Shown one piece after another: positions 8,740-19,300 of a stretch of DNA of 64,000 bases; position 1 is the stretch's first letter, and each line of letters opens with the position of its first letter. The notes beneath the pieces are model-generated. The model had not been told where the DNA came from. It worked only from the letters and a program-made list of their open reading frames with translations, and ran no database searches. Source of the DNA: Sphingobacterium hotanense (GTDB lineage: Bacteria > Bacteroidota > Bacteroidia > Sphingobacteriales > Sphingobacteriaceae); NCBI RefSeq assembly GCF_008274825.1, contig NZ_CP030848.1:2666001-2730000 (forward strand), in the 5' to 3' direction. The position numbers and the translations under genes were made by a program.

Positions 8740-9354
8740 ATGCATATAGCAATTGTTGGAAATATTGGTGCCGGTAAAACTACTTTAACAGAAAAACTTG
8801 CCAAACACTTAAACTTCGAACCTCAATACGAGGCCGTAGAAAACAACCCTTATCTGGAAGATTTTTACAGCGATATGAAACGCTGGGCCTTCAACCTGCA
8901 GATCTTCTTCCTTAATAGCAGATTCCGTCATATCGTAGATCTGCAAAATCGTCAGATCAATATGATCCAGGACAGAACGATCTATGAAGATGCTTATATC
9001 TTTGCAGAGAACTTATATGATATGGGATTGATGAGCGCTAGAGACTTTGAAAACTACAGCGACATTTTTCAATCGATCATCCACTACATCAAACCGCCGG
9101 ATTTATTGGTGTACCTGAAGGCTTCTGTTCCTACCCTCGTGAATAACATCCAAAAACGTGGTAGAGACTATGAATCAGGTATCCGTCTAGACTATCTTTC
9201 TAAACTGAATGATAAGTACGAAAAATGGATCGGGAACTACAAAGAAGGAAAACTTTTAGTCTTAGATAAAGACAACTTAGACTTCGCAAACAACCAAGAA
9301 GACCTAGGAAAAATAATCCAAAAAATCGAAGCTGAATTGTTTGGACTTTTCTAA
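8740..9354 (+). CDS. Deoxynucleoside kinase
   Basis: The protein phosphorylates deoxynucleosides in the salvage pathway. At 204 residues it fits the dNK/dGK-dCK family. The P-loop is GNIGAGKTT (7-15), the ENNPYLEDFY segment resembles the substrate-binding glutamate region, and the DRTIYEDAYIFAENL stretch corresponds to the family's DRS-type motif with Ser replaced by Thr. The base it prefers cannot be determined. It is cotranscribed with trpS. Confidence 0.9.
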   Translation: MHIAIVGNIGAGKTTLTEKLAKHLNFEPQYEAVENNPYLEDFYSDMKRWAFNLQIFFLNSRFRHIVDLQNRQINMIQDRTIYEDAYIFAENLYDMGLMSARDFENYSDIFQSIIHYIKPPDLLVYLKASVPTLVNNIQKRGRDYESGIRLDYLSKLNDKYEKWIGNYKEGKLLVLDKDNLDFANNQEDLGKIIQKIEAELFGLF

Positions 9355-9392
9355 GAAGAACTAACAACAGCATAAAAAAAGCATATCATATG

Positions 9393-9420
9393 AGCCAGAA
9401 CTACGTTCTGGCTTTTTTTT
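9393..9420 (+). terminator. Terminator of the trpS-kinase operon
   Basis: A 9-bp stem AGCCAGAAC/GTTCTGGCT (9393-9401 with 9405-9413) with a 3-nt loop is followed by eight T. Confidence 0.92.
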
Positions 9421-9603
9421 GAATGTGCATCTTTTAAATTTCCACGATGAGCGTTGATTGTATCAGCGTTGCTGTCAAAAGACATAATTTGTATGACAAA
9501 AAAATGTAGAGTTCACTCTCCCATTTTAACTCATTTGTAGAAAATTGGCTAAAGAAAACGGAGCAGATTTTAAAAATGCGGTATCAAATATCTATTTTTG
9601 GGT

Positions 9604-10347
9604 ATGAAAGTTATTGGAGTAATACCAGCGCGCTACGATTCTACGCGATTCCCAGGTAAACCCTTGGTCGATATTGGCGGAATGACCATGATTCAACGTG
9701 TTTATAATCAGGTTAATCATGCGAGCAGTCTAAGTGAAGTGGTGGTCGCAACTGACGATCAGCGAATTTATGACCATGTAAAAAGCTTCGCCGGTAATGT
9801 CGTCATGACGAGTAGAAACCATCAGTCGGGTACCGATCGGTGTGCAGAGGTGATACAGAACATCTCTGGTTTCGACACTGTGATTAACATTCAGGGCGAC
9901 GAGCCTTTCATCGACCCACAGCAAATAGACTTGTTGGTTTCATGCTTTTCCGATCAAGAGGTGCAGATTGCCACATTGATAAGAAAAATAACAGAGTTTG
10001 CCGATTTAGAAAACGTCAATAAACCAAAGGTTGTATTGAACGCGAAAAATGAGGCTATTTACTTCTCCAGACAACCTATTCCATATTTCCGGGGAAAAGA
10101 GATGAAGAATTGGTTAAACGATGCGGAATACTTCAACCATATCGGTATCTATGGATATCGCGCAAACGTGTTGAAAGAACTTACGAAACTTCCCATTTCC
10201 AATCTGGAGCGCATTGAATCGCTGGAACAATTACGATGGATTGACAACGGGTATAAAATCAAGACGGCAATATCCAGTCATGTTAATGACGCTATTGACA
10301 CGCCAGAAGATCTAGACGCTATAAAAAGAAAGTACTTTAATGTGTAA
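9604..10347 (+). CDS. kdsB: 3-deoxy-manno-octulosonate cytidylyltransferase
   Basis: KdsB activates Kdo as CMP-Kdo for lipopolysaccharide assembly. I choose the ATG at 9604 (247 residues), since the upstream TTG would add only two residues. The nucleotide-binding N terminus VIPARYDSTRFPGKPL and the later INIQGDEPF and HIGIYGYR motifs are all conserved. It stands alone and ends 2 bp before the convergent aldo-keto reductase gene. Confidence 0.95.
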   Translation: MKVIGVIPARYDSTRFPGKPLVDIGGMTMIQRVYNQVNHASSLSEVVVATDDQRIYDHVKSFAGNVVMTSRNHQSGTDRCAEVIQNISGFDTVINIQGDEPFIDPQQIDLLVSCFSDQEVQIATLIRKITEFADLENVNKPKVVLNAKNEAIYFSRQPIPYFRGKEMKNWLNDAEYFNHIGIYGYRANVLKELTKLPISNLERIESLEQLRWIDNGYKIKTAISSHVNDAIDTPEDLDAIKRKYFNV

Positions 10348-10349
10348 TA

Positions 10350-11255
10350 TTATTGCCTATGGTCTGTATATCGGATGGTAGGCAATAAGTTTAAAAGACG
10401 CTCATAGTCAGAAAGACTAAGTTTGCCCATAGCGGGCATTGCTTCTTTCAAGTCTGCGAACTGCGATTCGGTACGAATTCCCACAACGACACTTTTCACC
10501 GCATCATGTAACAATGGGTATTTGAGCGCAACAGCAAGTGCCGGCACTTCCAAATCCTTAGCTATCGCATTTACTGCCTCTTGGGCAGCTTTAACCTCTT
10601 GCTCCGTAAACTCCAAGTATTTTTTTGCAGGTTTATCAATTAACAGACCTTGCGCTAGGGCACCACGTACAAAAACTGCAACCTTAGCCTCATTTAAAAG
10701 GTTTAAATACTCCTCAGGCCGGCGATCCAGCAAAGAATATTGCATTAGATTGCTGGAAATATTGGTTTCGTTGGCATACTTTAAAAATACATTAGGCCGT
10801 ATCGAAGAAATACCGTATGCCTTAATTTTACCCTGCTCTTTTAACAGCTCGAAAGCCTCTATAATTTCATTAAACGGATCATCGATAGTACCGCCGTGCA
10901 ACTGGTAGTTATCAATATAGTCGGTTTGGAGATTGCGAAGGCTTGTCTCAACAGCTCCGAGAATATAGGATTTCGATGGAGCCCAATCCCAACCCGATCC
11001 GTCAGCGCGCCATTTGTTACCGACCTTGGACGCAATCGTCCATGCAGCACGATTCTTCTTTGTGATTTCACCAATCAACTTCTCATTCTCGCCCTTGTCA
11101 TACATATCCGCCGTATCGATATAATTGATGCCCAGGTCGAGTGCCTGATCCAATATATAACTGGCCAATTTCTCGTCTTTGAAATCCAAAGACATGGCAC
11201 CTAAAGATAATTCCGGAATTTGTATGTCGGTATGAGAAAGATTAGATTGATTCAT
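10350..11255 (-). CDS. Aldo/keto reductase
   Basis: This NAD(P)H-dependent oxidoreductase has 301 residues and the TIM-barrel layout of the family. The catalytic tetrad is visible: Asp and Tyr in DTADMYDKGENE, Lys in ASKVGNKW and His in NYQLHG. The substrate is unknown. Its start overlaps the end of the FKBP gene by 14 bp, so it is the last gene of a three-gene operon (glycosyltransferase, FKBP, reductase). Confidence 0.92.
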   Translation of the reverse strand: MNQSNLSHTDIQIPELSLGAMSLDFKDEKLASYILDQALDLGINYIDTADMYDKGENEKLIGEITKKNRAAWTIASKVGNKWRADGSGWDWAPSKSYILGAVETSLRNLQTDYIDNYQLHGGTIDDPFNEIIEAFELLKEQGKIKAYGISSIRPNVFLKYANETNISSNLMQYSLLDRRPEEYLNLLNEAKVAVFVRGALAQGLLIDKPAKKYLEFTEQEVKAAQEAVNAIAKDLEVPALAVALKYPLLHDAVKSVVVGIRTESQFADLKEAMPAMGKLSLSDYERLLNLLPTIRYTDHRQ

Positions 11256-11916
11256 GTGGTTCCTCGCTAATAATTTTTAATAATTCAACTTCGAATATTA
11301 AAGTGCTGTAAGCAGGAATTGGTCCACTGCTGCGTTCGCCGTAACCCAAGTCATAAGGAATTACAAAGCGAGTCTTTCCTCCTACTTTCATCGTTGGAAT
11401 GCCGATAATCCAGCCTGGTATCGTTCTACCAATTTCAATATCCAGGGGCTCATTGCGTTCATAGCTATTATCGAAAACAGTCCCGTCTGCAAGCATCCCC
11501 TTATAATGAACAACTACCATATCATTTGGTTTGGGATGCAAGCCTGTTCCTTCTTGAAGTACCTGATATTGCAGACCTTCCTCAGTCGTGATGACGCCGG
11601 GTTTCTTTTTATTCTGATCTAAATAAGCCTGGGAGGCAGCTTTGGTTTTTGCAATCTTTTCCTCGCCTAGTCGGTTTAGACCAGAACGAATAATTTCATT
11701 CGTTTGAGACTCCGTAAATCGTTGATCTTTCTTATCTAGCGCTTGTTTGATTGCTTTTGCCAGTACATCTTGATTCACCTGGAAATCCAGTTGTTTTAAA
11801 TTCCTACCCACATCCAATCCCAAAGCGTAGCTTAAAGAATCATTTGCAGTTTTTAAAGATTGTGCGGACGTATTTAGTGCGAAACAGATGGATAATAATC
11901 CAAGTATTAATCTCAT
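11242..11916 (-). CDS. FKBP-type peptidyl-prolyl isomerase, secreted
   Basis: This protein speeds cis-trans isomerisation at proline in exported proteins. A signal peptide ends near NTSA-Q (residue 19). Residues about 25-90 match the FKBP N-terminal helical dimerisation domain (NDSLSYALGLDVGRNLK), and about 115-215 form the FKBP fold (VVHYKGMLADGTVFDNSYER, PGWIIGIPTMKVGGK, GYGERSSGPIPAYSTLIFEVEL). It resembles Mip/FkpA-type periplasmic isomerases. The 2-bp gap upstream and the overlap downstream indicate one transcript. Confidence 0.93.
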   Translation of the reverse strand: MRLILGLLSICFALNTSAQSLKTANDSLSYALGLDVGRNLKQLDFQVNQDVLAKAIKQALDKKDQRFTESQTNEIIRSGLNRLGEEKIAKTKAASQAYLDQNKKKPGVITTEEGLQYQVLQEGTGLHPKPNDMVVVHYKGMLADGTVFDNSYERNEPLDIEIGRTIPGWIIGIPTMKVGGKTRFVIPYDLGYGERSSGPIPAYSTLIFEVELLKIISEEPHESI

Positions 11917-11918
11917 TC

Positions 11919-12905
11919 TTAGCTGTGTTTTTTTATGATCTTCTCCACAATATCAGCAGTACAGTCCGGGTAATCGACGGTAACTCGAGACTTGGCATTC
12001 AGCCATGCCTCCATATCATATTCGTATTTCTTTTTTAGCGATTTAACGACCGGAACACCGATTTCCTCTAGGGAAGCGGCATTCAAATGCTGCTCATATT
12101 GGTTTTTCATAGGTATAACCAATAATTTCTTTCCCAAATATAAGGCTTCAGCGGGGGTTTCAAAGCCTGCACCACATAAAATACCCGAAGCACTTGCCAT
12201 ACTTTGCACAAAAGCATCGCTATTGATGGGATTTATGGAAACATTCTTTTGTTTGAACGGTCTCTTATTATGCTTGGAATAGACTTCCCACTTAATATCG
12301 GGGAATCGCGTCAATTGTTTGATCAAGTGCGCATCATCGTATGAAGGCAGGTAGACGGTGTAATGACCATTATCGACGGGATCTAGTTGACGAACAGATT
12401 GTCGGATTACAGGCGTAAAGATATGGCTAGCATACGACTTGAAATGGAACCCATAGGAATGGGTGGAAGGTGCATAGTTTTTCATAATGAACTTCCCTAA
12501 CATATCGGCTTCTTCGGGCTTCGGACTGGCCGGATCGAATGCGCCGATTTGATGGCTTAGCCCAATGCAAGGCTTTTCCTTGAAATAACAGCCCCATGCG
12601 GAGATGGGTTCAAAATCGTTGATCACCAAATCATAGTCTTCCACCGGCACTGAGTTCACTTCCTTGACGAACTTACGAACCGTTGATGCCATAAAGGTTT
12701 TCCATAGATCTACACCGCCGGATTTACCGAAGATAAAGCTTAAACCATGATATCGATATTTGACTTCGAAAGGTAGTTGAATATCCGCTTGGATACCACT
12801 TACTAAGACGTCCACTTGACCGTGGGCTTGCAGGCAGGGAATAACGTCAATTGCCCTTGTTAAATGTCCATTTCCTGTACCCTGTACAGCATACAAAATT
12901 TTCAT
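11919..12905 (-). CDS. Glycosyltransferase, GT28/MurG-like fold
   Basis: The 328-residue protein has the N-terminal MKILYAVQGTGNGHLTRA loop and the C-terminal donor-binding part (GAGFETPAEALYLGKKLLVIP) of a two-domain GT-B enzyme, similar to the family often annotated as glycosyltransferase MJ1255-like. No membrane segments are visible. The sugar and acceptor are unknown. It is the first gene of the operon with FKBP and aldo-keto reductase. Confidence 0.82.
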   Translation of the reverse strand: MKILYAVQGTGNGHLTRAIDVIPCLQAHGQVDVLVSGIQADIQLPFEVKYRYHGLSFIFGKSGGVDLWKTFMASTVRKFVKEVNSVPVEDYDLVINDFEPISAWGCYFKEKPCIGLSHQIGAFDPASPKPEEADMLGKFIMKNYAPSTHSYGFHFKSYASHIFTPVIRQSVRQLDPVDNGHYTVYLPSYDDAHLIKQLTRFPDIKWEVYSKHNKRPFKQKNVSINPINSDAFVQSMASASGILCGAGFETPAEALYLGKKLLVIPMKNQYEQHLNAASLEEIGVPVVKSLKKKYEYDMEAWLNAKSRVTVDYPDCTADIVEKIIKKHS

Positions 12906-13015
12906 CTACAGCTTGATTGAGCCTCAAAGTAACGAAAAACGATTAATAACTTATCATTAAATTCATTATTCTTTTATTAAACATAGCTATATTTCGATAA
13001 TCTGATGTTCGAACA

Positions 13016-13957
13016 ATGAAAATGCTATTCGCAGCTGTTCTGTTGATTATTTTTGCTGCTTCCTTACAATCCTGGGGCTTTTTTGCGCATCGTACTATAA
13101 ATAAGCATGCTACATATTCCCTACCGGCAGACTTAGCGCCTTTCTTTAAAAAGCATCTGTATGCAATTACCGAAAAAGCAATCAACGCCGATAAACGAGT
13201 TTATATAGACAGCGCAGAGTCTACCCGGCATTTTATCGACCTGGATCGTTACGAGCAATTGTCCGATTCATTGGTAGTCCCCTGGTTTAAGCTAAATAAA
13301 AGACTACGGCAACATGAAATATTGATGCGAGGCATTGTCCCCTGGCAAATAGATCTAACCTATAGGAAGCTTCTTAAGGCGTTCCATGAGAAAAACGCGC
13401 AGGCTATCATTCGACAAGCTGCCGATTTAGGGCATTACGCTTCAGATGCGCACGTCCCATTGCATACCACAAGTAATTACAATGGACAACTGAGCGGGCA
13501 AGTCGGAATTCACGCGCTCTGGGAAACGCGATTGCCTGAGCGCTTTATGCATTCCTATGACCTGTATGTGGGAAAACCAGTCTACATAGATAACGTAGTG
13601 GAATTTGCGTGGAATGCCGTACATGAAAGTCATGCGCTATTAGATTCCGTTTTTGATTTAGAAAAAAAGGTAAGCGCCAGCATGTCTCACCGGATGAAGA
13701 AAAGCTATGTCCTACGGAACAATATATTGATGTTGAACTATAGTGACGAGTTTTGCGAACGATATCATGAAGCCCTGAATGGTATGGTCGAGCGGAGAAT
13801 CCGCAAGGCTATACATGCTACGGCATCACTTTGGTATTCGGCATGGATCGATGCCGGACAACCCGATCTAAGCGAGCTTGCCCCATTTGAAATAAATAAA
13901 AAGGATAGCATTCCATATCAGCGACTTAGTCCGAAAGGCCGCGAAGAATGGCATTAG
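13016..13957 (+). CDS. Exported zinc-dependent phospholipase C / P1-nuclease-like protein
   Basis: A signal peptide ends near residue 18, and the mature protein begins WGFFAHRTINKHATY. The metal-binding pattern of the phospholipase C/P1 nuclease superfamily is present: the N-terminal Trp and His, HFIDLD, the LGHYASDAHVPLH segment (H-x3-D-x-H-x3-H) and IHALWE. It could be a phosphodiesterase or a lipase acting in the periplasm. The 313-residue length fits Bacteroidota members. The TonB receptor that follows has its own promoter. Confidence 0.8.
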   Translation: MKMLFAAVLLIIFAASLQSWGFFAHRTINKHATYSLPADLAPFFKKHLYAITEKAINADKRVYIDSAESTRHFIDLDRYEQLSDSLVVPWFKLNKRLRQHEILMRGIVPWQIDLTYRKLLKAFHEKNAQAIIRQAADLGHYASDAHVPLHTTSNYNGQLSGQVGIHALWETRLPERFMHSYDLYVGKPVYIDNVVEFAWNAVHESHALLDSVFDLEKKVSASMSHRMKKSYVLRNNILMLNYSDEFCERYHEALNGMVERRIRKAIHATASLWYSAWIDAGQPDLSELAPFEINKKDSIPYQRLSPKGREEWH

Positions 13958-13960
13958 CGC

Positions 13961-13990
13961 TTGGCGATTTCTAGTTTTTATTTACCTTTG
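13961..13990 (+). promoter_or_regulatory. Promoter of the TonB receptor gene
   Basis: TTG at 13961-13963, a 19-bp spacer and TACCTTTG at 13983-13990 fit the Bacteroidota -33/-7 arrangement. The ATG follows 14 bp later at 14005. Confidence 0.6.
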
Positions 13991-14004
13991 AGAAATTTTT
14001 TTCT

Positions 14005-15873
14005 ATGTTATCGAAGAAACTTTTACTATTATTTAGTATTACACCAAGCTTCTTATTAGCCCAACAGAACGACACAACCCAATTAAAAGAAGTAATTATT
14101 CAAGAGAACAGATTGCTGATACCTTTTGATCAACGTAATAGAAACATTCAAATTATCAATCAAGAGGAGATACAGGCTTTGCCTAGCACAAGCATCAACG
14201 AAGTATTGCGCTATGCCGCAGGTGTAGACATCCGGCAGCGTGGCCCTTTCGGCACACAAGCCGATATCGGAATCGACGGTGGTAGCTTCGATCAAACCCT
14301 GATCTTGATTAATGGTGTTAAATTGTCTGATCCACAGACGGCACATCATATGCTTAACTTGCCAGTGCCGCTCTCAGAAATTCAGCGAATTGAAATATTG
14401 AGAGGACCTGTATCTCGCATATATGGAATCAATGGGTTAACAGGCGCCGTTAATATCGTGACGAAACAAGCTGAATCTAACAGTGTATTTGTGCAAGTCA
14501 ATGGCGGTAGTTCTTTTAAGAAAGTCGAAGAGGAAGCCGGGAAAGACGGTATTTACTACGCGAATGCTGTGCAGGTTGGTGGCTCTTTTGTTAGAAAGAC
14601 ACATCAGCATCAGCTTTATTTTGGAAAGGAACATAGCAACGGGCAGCGCTATAACAGCGGAGCCGACAATGAAAAACTGTACTACCAAAATCAGATAAGC
14701 ATAGCACCGGATCACCGCATTCAAATGATGGCCGGATACATCAATAATGAATTCGGCGCAAATGGATATTATGCTGCTCCAGGCGACAAGGAGTCGGAGG
14801 AATTAGTAGAAACCGTGATCTCCAGTATTTCATCACATCATCAATTGAACAAGTGGTACCTAAGTCCTCGTATCAGTCATCGTTATAACGAAGACGACTA
14901 CCGTTATTTTCGCCATGACCTGAGCAAAGGACGCAGCAAGCATTACACCCAGACGCTAAGCACAGAATTGCATGCTCGCTATCAAACCGCCTTAGGCGAT
15001 TTAGGAATCGGTGCCGAAGCGCGGTTTGAAGATATCAGCAGTTCTAATATTGGAAAACACAGTCGGGAGAATTATGGATTCTTCACGGAGTTTAGAATTA
15101 CAAAATTCGACAGGTTTGATATCAATGTGGGGGCGTATGTTAACTACAATAGCGATTATGATTGGGAAGTATTCCCAGGTATCGACATCGGTTTTCAAGC
15201 AACCGAGAACCTGCGCCTTTCGGTCAACAGTGGAACAAGCCAGCGCATTCCTACATTTACCGACCTATACCTTAATCAACGTCCCGGTAATATCGGAAAC
15301 CCCGATCTAAAGAGTGAATCAGCTTGGCAGAATGAAATCGGACTGCAGTACTCGCGAAATAAATGGAGCTTCCAAGCAGGATACTTCTATCGCGATATAA
15401 GCCGTTTTATAGATTGGCTTAGGGAAAGTACCGATGTTCCATACCAAGCTCAGAACTTAGGCAGTAATAAAACCCATGGTGTTTATTCCAATCTAGGATA
15501 TAAGACCGCATTTGGAACTGATCAGCACATGACGGTAAACTTGGCATATACCTATTTAAATCCGTCGATTATTAACGACTATAAGAATACGATCATCAAA
15601 TATGGCATTGAGAGTTTAAGGCACCAGGCACAGGCAACGGTGAGCTATGCTTTCAGAACATGGTCGATTACTTCTGCCAATCGATGGTTGGAACGAAGTT
15701 CCTCCAACTCCTATTTTGTTTCGGATTTACGGTTAGCATACTCCAAAAAGAGTATTTCAATTTTTGCGGATATACAGAATATCTTTGATGAAAAGTATAT
15801 TGAAGTTGGTGCTGTACCAATGCCTACTCGATGGGCAAATTTGGGTTTACGATATCAATGGGTTCAGCGATAA
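14005..15873 (+). CDS. TonB-dependent outer-membrane receptor, BtuB-like
   Basis: The receptor takes up a ligand across the outer membrane using TonB energy. A signal peptide ends near LLAQ. The plug domain covers about residues 40-155 (NEVLRYAAGVDIRQRG, GVKLSDPQT, RIEILRGPVSRIYG, GAVNIVTKQ), followed by a 22-strand-type barrel that ends in an aromatic C-terminal region. At 622 residues it is small and lacks the carboxypeptidase-like domain of SusC proteins, resembling vitamin B12 receptors. No cobalamin riboswitch precedes it, so the ligand stays open. Confidence 0.9.
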   Translation: MLSKKLLLLFSITPSFLLAQQNDTTQLKEVIIQENRLLIPFDQRNRNIQIINQEEIQALPSTSINEVLRYAAGVDIRQRGPFGTQADIGIDGGSFDQTLILINGVKLSDPQTAHHMLNLPVPLSEIQRIEILRGPVSRIYGINGLTGAVNIVTKQAESNSVFVQVNGGSSFKKVEEEAGKDGIYYANAVQVGGSFVRKTHQHQLYFGKEHSNGQRYNSGADNEKLYYQNQISIAPDHRIQMMAGYINNEFGANGYYAAPGDKESEELVETVISSISSHHQLNKWYLSPRISHRYNEDDYRYFRHDLSKGRSKHYTQTLSTELHARYQTALGDLGIGAEARFEDISSSNIGKHSRENYGFFTEFRITKFDRFDINVGAYVNYNSDYDWEVFPGIDIGFQATENLRLSVNSGTSQRIPTFTDLYLNQRPGNIGNPDLKSESAWQNEIGLQYSRNKWSFQAGYFYRDISRFIDWLRESTDVPYQAQNLGSNKTHGVYSNLGYKTAFGTDQHMTVNLAYTYLNPSIINDYKNTIIKYGIESLRHQAQATVSYAFRTWSITSANRWLERSSSNSYFVSDLRLAYSKKSISIFADIQNIFDEKYIEVGAVPMPTRWANLGLRYQWVQR

Positions 15874-15895
15874 GAACAGAATTAACAATAGATAA

Positions 15896-15929
15896 AAAAA
15901 GGGGATCTCGATAAAAGATCCCCTTTTTT
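15896..15929. terminator. Bidirectional terminator between the receptor and trxA
   Basis: An 8-bp stem GGGGATCT/AGATCCCC (15901-15908 with 15916-15923) has A-runs on the left and T-runs on the right, so it can end both converging transcripts. Confidence 0.88.
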
Positions 15930-15952
15930 ATGCTTAGAAGCAATTATAAGGA

Positions 15953-16270
15953 TTATAATTGTTTGTCTAATTTCTCTGCTAGAACTGATTTTGGTACTGC
16001 GCCGATTTGTTTGTCAACAATCTCACCGTTCTTGAAGAACAATAATGCAGGGATATTACGGATTCCGTAACGAACGGAAATATCTGGGTTGTTATCCACA
16101 TTCACTTTACCAACTACTGCTTTTCCTTCGTATTCAGTAGCAATCTCGTCCACTAATGGACCAACCATACGACATGGACCACACCATTCAGCCCAAAAAT
16201 CGATAAGCACTGGTTTATCTGATTTTAACACAACCTCTTCGAAGTTGCTGTCTGTAATTTCTAATGCCAT
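15953..16270 (-). CDS. trxA: Thioredoxin
   Basis: This 105-residue cytoplasmic protein reduces disulfides. The active site WCGPC is at residues 29-33, and the cis-proline region (IRNIPALLFFKNG) is intact. It has no signal peptide. It lies downstream of dnaE on the same strand with a 104-bp gap, probably with its own promoter. Confidence 0.97.
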   Translation of the reverse strand: MALEITDSNFEEVVLKSDKPVLIDFWAEWCGPCRMVGPLVDEIATEYEGKAVVGKVNVDNNPDISVRYGIRNIPALLFFKNGEIVDKQIGAVPKSVLAEKLDKQL

Positions 16271-16374
16271 ATTTATTTAATTAATTTATGATTTATAGTT
16301 CTAAATATAAACAAAGATAATGAATACCCTTGTATTTGCTATTTGTTCTGTGTTAACATTTTTTCTATTGGCTA

Positions 16375-19300
16375 TCAATTTAATCTATAATTCACGCCTT
16401 CCAGAGCTTCTAAGCCATCTAAAAACTCATTTGTGATAAAGATTTTACGCTTTTTGACCGGCATTTCGATGGAAAGCTTATCCTGTTCGTCCATGATTTT
16501 GAACTTCAACTGACAATTTGCCTCCTGTCCTTCTACCTGCGTACAAGAAATTAGCTGATTTAGGGTACTCATAAACTCGGTGTCGAGCACATGCAGCGGG
16601 AATTGAATAGTGAAACTCTTCGCCATCTTCTCGCGCAAATCCGACAACAGTTGAATATTCTTCAACTCAAAGCCCCAGTTTCCAACCTGCTTGAAGCGTT
16701 CCTGAACAAGACCACGGATCTGTACAAAATACCCTTCCTGAAGATATCCTTTAAACTTGACGTAATCTTCACCGAATACCATGATCTCGTATGAGTCCCA
16801 ATAATCCTCAATGATAAATGAGCCGAATGGCTTTCCGGATTTCGCTACGCGATGATTCGCCAGCGCGATAATTCCGCCCAATACGACCTCTTTATTCTTG
16901 ATGCGATTGAAATCTAACAGAACCTCCTGATCAACTTCAGAAGCTTTCGCCTTATTGATTAACTGTAAGTCGGTTACATTGTTTGGACAAAAATGTCTCA
17001 ATTCAAATTTATAGTTATCTAAAGGATGGCTGGTTAGGTAAATCCCGATTACATCCTTTTCATATTTCAATTTTTCAATTAAGCCCCATTGCGGACATGG
17101 AGTTAAGCTCGGTTCGGGTAATTCCACCGCTCCGCCTGCCCCAAATAGACTTACCTGTGCAGAGTTTTCATTCTCCCTGAATTTATGTGCGAACTTCAAC
17201 GCTTTTTCTATACCGCTAGGGTTATCCGAATCGGAGTAAAAGTACTGTGCACGATGGGTATCAGAAAACGAGTCAAAGCCGCCTCCATACGCAAGGCTTT
17301 CGAAAGCCTTCTTATTGATCATTCGTAAATCAACGCGCTTCGCCAAGTCAAAGATCGACTTATAAGGTTCGCCCTCTCGGCTCTGAACAATAGTTTCTAC
17401 CGCCCCGGCACCAACACCTTTCACTGCTCCCATACCGAAGCGAATCGCTCCTTCCTCGTTTACTGTAAATTTATAATGCGACTCATTGACATCTGGTCCT
17501 AAAACCGTTAAGCCCATTCTTCTACACTCTTCCATAAAGAAAGTTACCTGCTTAATATCGTTCATGTTGTTCGATAAAACCGCAGCCATATATTCCGCAG
17601 GGTAATGCGCTTTTAAAAATGCCGTTTGGTATGCAATCCATGCATAACAGGTTGAGTGCGACTTGTTGAAGGCATACGATGCAAAGGCTTCCCAGTCGGT
17701 CCAAATTTTCTCTAATACTTTAGGATTATGTCCCTTTTCTGCGGCCTGATCGATAAACTTGGGCTTCATCTTATCCAAGACTGCCTTTTGCTTCTTACCC
17801 ATCGCCTTACGCAAAACGTCGGCATCACCTTTTGAGAAACCAGCTAATTTTTGCGATAAAAGCATTACCTGCTCCTGATAAACTGTAATACCGTAGGTTT
17901 CGGCTAAGTATTCCTCACAGGCATCGACGTCATAAGTGATCGGTTCTATCCCATGCTTACGCTTAATAAAGGAAGGAATGTATTCCATCGGCCCCGGGCG
18001 ATATAATGCGTTCATGGCAATTAAATCGGCAAATACCGTAGGCTTCAGTTCCTTCATGTATTTCTGCATCCCGGGCGACTCATATTGGAAGATACCAATC
18101 GTTTCACCGCGTTGGAAAAGCTCATAAGTCAGCGTGTCTTCGATATCGAAAGCTTCCGGATCCAGATCGATACCATGGCGCAACTTGACGTTCTGAACGG
18201 TATCTTTGATCAGGGTCAAAGTCTTTAACCCCAAGAAGTCCATCTTTAAGAGACCCGCACTCTCAACGACCGAGTTATCATACTGGGTAACGTAGAGGTC
18301 GGAGTCTTTCGCCAAAGAAACCGGTACGAAATTGGTAATATCGTCTGGCGTAATAATAACACCACAGGCGTGAATACCGGTATTGCGCATGGAGCCTTCC
18401 AATACCCTAGCCTGCTTAATTGTCTCTGCCTCTAATCCAGCGCCATCGGCTAAACCTTTCAATCGGTTAACCGCCTCTAGTTCTTCGCTGCGAAGCACCT
18501 CTTTCAGCGCCTTATCTTCCATATTGAAGATCTTGCTCAGCTTCAAATTGGGAATTAACTTAGCAATCTCGTTGGCATCCGCCAATGGAAGATCCAGCAC
18601 ACGCGCCGTATCTTTGATGGAGGACTTTGCAGCCATCGTTCCGTAAGTAATGATTTGAGCTACCTGAGACGAACCATACTTATCGATTACATATTGCATA
18701 ACACGTCCACGGCCCTCGTCATCAAAGTCGATATCAATATCGGGCATGGATACACGGTCAGGATTTAAGAAACGCTCAAATAGCAAATCGTATTTGATTG
18801 GGTCTATATTTGTAATTCCTAAACAATAGGCAACGGCTGATCCTGCTGCCGAACCACGTCCCGGACCTACCGATACTCCCATATTTCTTGCTTCTGCAAT
18901 AAAGTCTTGTACAATCAAGAAATAACCAGGATAACCCGTTTTTTCGATTGTAGCGAGCTCAAAGTCTAGGCGTTCGCGGATATCGTCGGTAATCTCCGCA
19001 TATCGCCTTGCGGCACCTTTGTATGTTAAATCCTTTAAATAGGCGTTCTCCCCTCGTTTGCCTCCATCAACTTCGTCTTCCGCGTGTTGGAACTCTTCCG
19101 GAATCTCAAATTTTGGAAGTAGTACTTCACGAGCTAAAACATAGGTTTCCACCTTATTTAAGATCTCATCGATATTGATAATGGCTTCCGGTAGATCTTC
19201 GAAAACTTTCTTCATCTCTTCAGACGATTTGAAGTAGTATTCCTGATTCGGCAATCCAAAGCGGAACCCCCTTCCTCTACCTTTCGGCGTAGAAAGCTTC

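Noticed and set aside
9593..9600. TATTTTTG as a -7 box of kdsB
   Set aside because: It ends 3 bp before the ATG, no -33 element is visible, and the sequence is AT-rich, so a chance match is likely.
14005..15873. Cobalamin riboswitch before the BtuB-like receptor
   Set aside because: Only 47 bp separate it from the previous gene, and a promoter fills them.
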